Source of the DNA: Clitopilus passeckerianus
Lineage: Eukaryota; Basidiomycota; Agaricomycetes; Agaricales; Entolomataceae
DNA: 64,000 nucleotides
Assembly (NCBI GenBank): GCA_944990035.1
Contig: CALYLX010000157.1
Coordinates: forward strand, 372,001 to 436,000
Direction: 5' to 3'
The position numbers and the translations under genes were made by a program. Positions 58,901-64,000 of the stretch are shown piece after piece. Below the pieces are notes generated by a model. That model saw only the letters and a list, made by a program, of their open reading frames with translations. It was not told the origin of the DNA and did not search any database. Numbering within the stretch: position 1 is the first letter of the stretch; the number at the start of each line of letters is the position of its first letter.

Positions 58901-59891
58901 CATTCAACACTACGCAGACGGCAACGAAGGCGCAGAGAGAGAGCTGGATCACAAGCTGGAACAGGCTCTACTCCTAGAGAGAGAAGAGGCGAGCAAGACT
59001 AACAGTGGTGCTGCACGACGTGCAGAGCGCTTGAAGAAAAAGCTTCTTGCTCAATTCCGGCTCGAGCGGGTGCAGGTTCCGACAGCAGAAGACAGGCTCA
59101 TGACGGACAGGACGGCTATCAACACGGCTGAAAAGGACGCAAATCCTGGCAAGCTACGACCCATGCAAGCCTTCAAAGATCTCCGAAAGAGGCTTAACCC
59201 GGACTTCAAGGAGGTCGCCGCTGCGGCATACCAAGAGGAAATATTCTCGGAGTCATACCTCGACGAAAACGATCTTCCAGACGATTCACTTGACTCAGGT
59301 CTGAGTATTTCCGCATCGCAGCTCCCTCCCCCGGCACCCGAACCTGCTCCCCGACAATGGGTGTTGTGTGGTGATATGACCGTCCTGCAGTCATATCGAC
59401 TACGTCGCAAGTTCAAGAAGTCCTTCGCCAAGTATCGGCAGTTCGAGGGAGATTTCTTGAAGGCGCAGAAACTCGTCTTTGAGTCTCGGCAGGAGAACCT
59501 CACCGCTTTTCTCATGCAACAGAATTCGGCTAGGCGTGAAGCCTATGAACGTCTGGTTCGTCAGTGGGCGGACGTCGTCAGGGAGGGAGAGTCGGATCAA
59601 GACAGGATATACAAGGAGGCGCTTCACGACGTTGAGGAGAGTTTAATCGAGTTCAACACGCAGCTAGAGAAGGAATATCGGGCATTGGAGAAGGAGGCAT
59701 TTAACGAATACTTGGAGCGGGACATGGCGCGCTCTCAGGCGTTTCTTCAGTCGATGGAAGCCATCCGGACGCAGGACGAGGAATACCATCTCGAACGATT
59801 CAGACAGGGGGCCAAGTTCCAGGAGTGGGTTATGAAGCAGTTGGAGGACTTGGATCAGTCCAGGGACAGTGATTATCCCAGGACGGGATAA
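55990..59891 (+). CDS. large coiled-coil protein with disordered middle, unknown
   Basis: I join four exons: the N-terminal exon (55990 to about 56351, FALCGFLPG), 56404 to about 56983, a short exon with YAQPRKRTANGQAFRGPYE, and the long exon from about 57210 to 59891. Residues around 130-330 form a charged helical coiled coil (KDKLTAKQRERDAEGQALLK). The middle is disordered and rich in Ser, Pro and Thr. The C-terminal 470 residues are again helical and ordered: VPSILAPFLYFVWHDKETHM, SYLALWNGRFASMVSVLGVN, RLERVQVPTAEDR, SYRLRRKFKKSFAKYRQFEG. All joins are in phase. The start could be 55990 or 56002. No known domain was recognised, but symmetry of the two helical ends suggests a structural or scaffolding protein. 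Confidence 0.6.
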
Positions 59892-60128
59892 AGGAGAGAG
59901 GACTCAGAGAAAGGCTGTACCATCTCATCATTGAACGATTTGAACGATTTCACGGACATTTCTTTACGACTCTACGATATGATACTAGTTTCACGTCATA
60001 ATAATGGTTTCTTTTACGATTTGTTGTTGCAGAGAAATGCTCTGAACGTGTGACCAATTACCACATCATTTCAGCCAAGATGAGCGCCTAGGTTACCCTT
60101 TTCACTCTCACCTTCATTAAGCCTTGAA

Positions 60129-61253
60129 ATGCCGCGTCGTCAACCATCCACTGACATGTCTGCTTTTCGCGAAATTCTTCGAAAGTCAAAGAATGTGGTG
60201 GCAATCACTGGTGCTGGGCTGTCTGCAGCTTCAGGTCGATCCTCCCTCTTGATGCTCATGGCACCTCAATCTGACTGTAGCGAAACGTTGACAAGGTATA
60301 CCTACATTTCGCGGTGCTGGGGGACTATGGCGAAACTACGACGCTATCTCTCTGGCTACTCCAGAAGCCTTCGACGAGAACCCTTCTCTTGTTTGGCAAT
60401 TCTATCATTACCGCCGAGAAAAGTGAGTGAGCACCTGGCCATTCACAATTATATTCTTATGATGATCATCTACTAGGGCTCTAGCCTCCAACCCGAATGC
60501 AGCTCATACTGCGCTATCCTTGTTCTCAATTCCTGAGATCAGAAAAGCTCTAGTGCACCCAGATGGCGCAACTTTCCACCATATCACACAAAATGTTGAT
60601 GGCCTGACGATCCGGTCCATGAAATCCGTGTATGCAGCACACAATCTCCTCGAACCTTCCAAATCTACTCTAGATTCGGATGGTCACCCTGTATTACTCG
60701 AAATGCATGGCCGACTCTTTGACGTTCTCTGTACGAAAGACAAGTGCGGCCATGTTGAATTCGATACGACTTCCCCAATCTGCCCAGCTTTGAGTGGCAC
60801 GGAGCTCATCCTCTCACAGCCAGAAGAGGAGAATGAAGAGACATCTACCGTCCCTGAAGCCCCAGAGATCGCAGTCAAAGATCTCCCCAGATGCGGCAAA
60901 TGCAAGAGCCTTGCCCGACCTGGTGTCGTATGGTTTGGAGAAGTGCCACACGATATGGATATTATTGACAAGATCGTCGACAAGGCTGATCTGTGCCTTG
61001 TCATTGGGACAAGCTCTGTTGCAAGTTCTCCCTCGTTGTTAAAATATAACTGGACGCTGATGAGTTCATTCTTCAGGTGTACCCAGCTGCAGGCTACGCC
61101 AGTGAAATCAAGGCTAATGGTGGAAAGGTTGCAGTATTTAATCTGGAGGCAAGTGCGGGAGATAGGGATGCAGACTTTCTGTTTAGAGGGCCATGCGAAG
61201 AGACACTGGTTGAGGCATTGACGTTTGGCTCGCAAGTCGAAGCTCTCACGTAG
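60129..61253 (+). CDS. class III sirtuin (SIRT5-like NAD-dependent deacylase)
   Basis: The enzyme removes acyl groups from lysines using NAD. Exons are 60129-60234, 60297-60422, 60477-61020 and 61077-61253. Visible motifs: NAD-binding [29 protein letters not shown], the SIRT5-type FYHYRREK whose Tyr and Arg recognise negatively charged acyl groups, [10 protein letters not shown], the catalytic His in LLEMHGRLF, zinc cysteines CTKDKC and [12 protein letters not shown], and [13 protein letters not shown]. The last intron begins with GC (GCAAGT) rather than GT; this choice reproduces the conserved VVYPAA exactly. The insert rich in Glu between the zinc pairs is family-typical in length variation. 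The gene looks intact. A desuccinylase or deglutarylase role is by family. Confidence 0.92.
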
Positions 61254-61489
61254 TAAAGGCAGGGATTATCCAAGATGTTGTATATTAGAGAGCTACGGTA
61301 TCGAAAATGCCGAGAGTGAAGGGTATCTAGGATCTAAACCAAAAGGAAAACACCGGCACTGGGATACAGTATCTGAGTACTGCACCTACTCCATGCTGAA
61401 TGGTACGTCTAGATGTTATGTGCAAATAGACTGTTTATCAAGAGCCATTCTACCCCCACGCCTGATATCCCAAATGTCCAGGGGACCGA
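61254..61489. other. convergent intergenic region
   Basis: The sirtuin (+) and AUR1 (-) genes end toward each other across about 240 bases. Open frames here are antisense shadows. Confidence 0.5.
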
Positions 61490-62839
61490 TCATCGGTCGC
61501 CTGCTGCGCGATTGGGTTGAGGGAAGGTGGTTGCAACAGGGCTCCATCCATCTTCAGCGCTTCTCTCTTCACCACGAATCAGGCTAGCAATGCTAGCTGT
61601 ATGCTTATGCCCCCTCTTCGGCCCTTCAGCTCCTTTTGCTGGGGCATTCGCGGCAATGGGTTTACCTCCCGGGACAGGTGACCTGTAAGTGATGTCCTGC
61701 TCTTCATCCGAATCCGGGTCGCTCAGATCAAACTCTGCAGCATCCAGAACTGAACGTCCTCGCGGTGTTTCGAGATCGTAAACCTCGTATTTGTTCCTCG
61801 GCGGTCCTCGTGCTGGGATTGTAGATAGGGTGGTACCCGGGGGTGCGGTAGCGCCATCGCCTTTGAACTCGTCCGGAAGGCAAAGGTAGAAGAAGGCGGT
61901 GGCAAGGCATGCCCCGCCAACGACGTCAATGAGGTAGTGGTGGGTAAGGTACATGGTAGCCCAGTACAGGGTACCGGCATAAATCCAGACGAAACGAGTG
62001 GTTTGTGGGAAGAAGTGGGAGATGAATAAGGCTTCGATGGTGGCGCAGGCTGAGTGGAGGGAGGGGAAGGCACCGAATACAACAGGTGCATTGGAAAAAC
62101 CAACGGTATAGGTGTGTGAGCCAAACAAGGCATCGATGCGGGCGAGACCGCCTGGGGAGCCTTTCATGCTGTAATTGGCTGGTGTCAACCCGTGGACGAG
62201 TTCATACCATGGGGCTGAGCAGGGGAAGAAGATCTGGATAACAACACCGGTAAAGTTGAGCCATCCAAAAACTTTTGCCCATAGATGGAGGGATTCCTTG
62301 GTCCGGAACAGCCATAAGAAGGCTGCAACGAAGAATGGGATGATGAAGTGGCCAACACCGTATGGTAACCATGCGATGATGTCAAGGATAGGATGGGTGT
62401 ACTGGGTTAGGATATCGGAGATGTTGGCACCGTAAAGGACTGACTCCAAAGTTGGGAGTAAAGATACCGAGATGTCAGGTCGCCAGGAGGTTGGGATATA
62501 TCGCGATGAATAGTATGTGATCAAATAGGTGAATATTGGGGTTGCTGGTACGAAGAACTGGGATGTGAGGGGTACGAGGAGTGCCAACGTCCAAAGTATC
62601 GGTATCATGAGCTTCAGAGGGAATCCCGGTTCTTGCATGAGGATTAACCAGAACGAGGCATTGAGGAAGTACAGGACATAGATACTGTCCGAGGCTTTGA
62701 ATTGGTGCTTTCTGAGCCTGTTCAGGGTTACAGATGGCTTAAGCGACTTGTCAAGACGCCCAACGCCAGCTACTAGAGCCTGAATCACTGTATGGACTGC
62801 CTGGCTAAGCCCCCCGCGCTGGCGCGTTATTCCTGACAT
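61490..62839 (-). CDS. AUR1: inositol phosphorylceramide synthase AUR1
   Basis: The enzyme transfers phosphoinositol from phosphatidylinositol to ceramide in the Golgi, an essential step of fungal sphingolipid synthesis and the target of aureobasidin A. A single 449-codon exon starts MSGITRQRGG. Eight or so hydrophobic helices are visible. The lipid phosphatase-like active-site motifs are present: CSAPWYELVHGLTPANYSM, FGAFPSLHSACATIEALF (catalytic His) and YLTHHYLIDVVGG (His and Asp). The C-terminal tail is hydrophilic with acidic DLSDPDSDEEQD. Length and motif order fit AUR1. It lies convergent with the sirtuin and divergent from the methyltransferase. The lack of introns is unusual for this window. 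Confidence 0.93.
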   Translation of the reverse strand: MSGITRQRGGLSQAVHTVIQALVAGVGRLDKSLKPSVTLNRLRKHQFKASDSIYVLYFLNASFWLILMQEPGFPLKLMIPILWTLALLVPLTSQFFVPATPIFTYLITYYSSRYIPTSWRPDISVSLLPTLESVLYGANISDILTQYTHPILDIIAWLPYGVGHFIIPFFVAAFLWLFRTKESLHLWAKVFGWLNFTGVVIQIFFPCSAPWYELVHGLTPANYSMKGSPGGLARIDALFGSHTYTVGFSNAPVVFGAFPSLHSACATIEALFISHFFPQTTRFVWIYAGTLYWATMYLTHHYLIDVVGGACLATAFFYLCLPDEFKGDGATAPPGTTLSTIPARGPPRNKYEVYDLETPRGRSVLDAAEFDLSDPDSDEEQDITYRSPVPGGKPIAANAPAKGAEGPKRGHKHTASIASLIRGEERSAEDGWSPVATTFPQPNRAAGDR

Positions 62840-63272
62840 CTTCGGGAGAATAAGCTGACCGACTAAGCTGGTATGCTGAACAACGCACCGTTCTAATGTA
62901 CTTTGACGCTAGGACACCTTTACCAGTCCAAATGAGCTAAAAGGTATCGTAACAACCGACCGACGGAGCGAGGACTTGAAGAAACTGCGGGCACCGAGCA
63001 GAGTCTCCTGGTTTTCTGTTGCAAGGACTTGCTGGTGGCTGGAAAATGGCACGGCTGTCACGTGTGCTTGACAAACCTCTGTTGAGTCACTGAGGCTCGG
63101 TCCGGTTAAGCCGGTCCTGAGTTTCTTTCTGCCCATCATGATCGATGCATGATCACTGGGATGAATGGCCCCAGCGCTACGGAACTCTGCACAAGTTTGA
63201 CGCCCAAGGCTAGGCTCTCTCTCTTCTTCCACCATCACAGCTACGACTAGAAACGTGTTCCTACCCTCGAAA
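62840..63272. other. divergent promoter region of AUR1 and the methyltransferase
   Basis: About 430 bases. A 149-codon minus-strand frame spans much of it and runs into the methyltransferase exon (62909-63358), but it lacks domain content and is judged accidental. Confidence 0.45.
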
Positions 63273-64000
63273 ATGAAAATCCGCGCAGCATTAGATCCCG
63301 CTTTCGACCTCTGGTTGGCGATTACTCTGGCATTCATGCCTACCTTTCGGGAGGTCATTAGACGCCCAACCCTCTTGCTACATCCTCTACAGCTTTCTCA
63401 AATGTTCATGGCGAAACTATGGGTTCCATTTGGTGAAGGCACAAATGAGAACGCGCGTGAGACCAAACAAGGCCTGATTACACCCTACGCCTACGGAACG
63501 GTTCTTGATATTGGTGCTGGTAAGAAGTTTTCCGGTTTGTATTTCTCATCCAAGTTGCTTAACAATAGTGGAAAGGTCACGGGCATACTGTGGACTATTT
63601 TGCCGCAGGAAAGGTCACAAAATACGTTGCTTTAGAGCCAAATGTCAACATGCACCCCCTCCTGCGTGCTCGTGCCAATGCAGCTGGTTTCAACGAAGAC
63701 GATGGCACGCTTCTCATCCTCTCGAATGGGCTAGAAGACATCGACAGCGTCAAGTCCTCAATCGGCTTAGAAGGCGTCGATACCATGGTCGCAGTCTTGG
63801 TGCTGTGTTCCATCCCAACCCCTCGGCAGACAATGCAGGCAACAGTCGAGAAATTACTCAATCCCGGTGGCCAGTTCCTCTTTTACGAACATGTCCTGAG
63901 CAGTTATTCCGATGTTCAGTGGTGGCAACGGCTATGGACCCCCGTTTGGTCCACGTTCTTTGATGGGTGCAAGATGGACAGGCCCACGCATCTCTGGTTG
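63273..64000 (+). CDS. METTL7-like SAM-dependent methyltransferase, partial
   Basis: The gene starts at 63273 (MKIRAALDPAFDLWLAITL) with a hydrophobic N-terminal anchor as in METTL7-type enzymes. Exon 1 ends at 63519 inside the SAM-binding glycine motif (VLDIGAG), and exon 2 from 63576 completes it as HGHTVDYFAAGKVTKYVALEPN. Downstream are VDTMVAVLVLCSIPTPRQTM and LNPGGQFLFYEHVLSSYSDVQWWQRLW, which match the class I fold and the METTL7 block around EHV. The frame is open to the window edge, so the C-terminus is missing. The substrate is unknown; animal homologs methylate thiols, which is only a family hint. Confidence 0.85.

Noticed and set aside
62909..63358. 149-codon minus-strand frame between AUR1 and the methyltransferase
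   Set aside because: It overlaps the first exon of the methyltransferase on the opposite strand and has no recognisable content.

Overview
This is nuclear DNA of a filamentous basidiomycete fungus, most likely an Agaricomycete (mushroom-forming). The evidence is dense short GT-AG introns of about 45-70 bases, genes packed on both strands, FunK1-type protein kinases, a PriA-like cysteine-rich secreted protein, and kinases with a long basidiomycete-type N-terminal region. Most genes had to be assembled by eye from exons in different frames, so boundaries are exact only where stated.

Layout. 0-4 kb: a hypothetical gene, an F-box protein and the C4-methylsterol oxidase gene (ERG25), all on the minus strand. 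4.6-10.3 kb: a head-to-tail array of four FunK1 kinase units, all on the minus strand. Only one unit keeps its N-terminal domain, and all four carry lesions. 11.8-15.6 kb: a rhodopsin-like membrane protein (+) and an AzgA-type purine permease (-). 15.6-19.25 kb holds no gene I can support. 19.3-24.4 kb: the NuA4 subunit Epl1 and a PriA-like secreted protein (+). 24.7-31.6 kb: a very long proline-rich membrane protein (-), divergent from a nucleolar circularly permuted GTPase of the Nug1/GNL3 group (+). 31.9-37.2 kb: a large disordered protein and a typical 2-Cys peroxiredoxin (-). 37.2-40.5 kb is gene-poor and holds a 529-bp Tc1/mariner-like miniature transposon with 'TA' target duplications. 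40.5-47 kb: a TKL-like kinase and a vWA plus RBR-type protein (+). 47.3-51.8 kb: three tandem MYND zinc-finger paralogs (-). 51.9-54.1 kb: an S9 peptidase (+). 54.1-59.9 kb: an AT-hook protein (-) divergent from a coiled-coil protein (+). 60.1-64 kb: a SIRT5-like sirtuin (+), inositol phosphorylceramide synthase AUR1 (-) and the start of a METTL7-like methyltransferase (+).

The conserved genes are mostly housekeeping: sterol and sphingolipid synthesis, purine uptake, redox, chromatin (Epl1, sirtuin) and ribosome assembly (Nug1). They do not form one pathway. The accessory parts are the FunK1 array, the MYND triplication and the transposon. A cross-cutting observation is that several otherwise well-conserved genes each need exactly one missing base to stay in frame, often in a short homopolymer. 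That looks more like residual deletion errors in a long-read assembly than real gene loss, and it should be kept in mind when calling pseudogenes here. I did not find a clearly undescribed multi-gene system. The best candidates for new biology are the MYND paralog family with its unknown N-terminal domain, the vWA-RBR protein, and the decaying FunK1 array.
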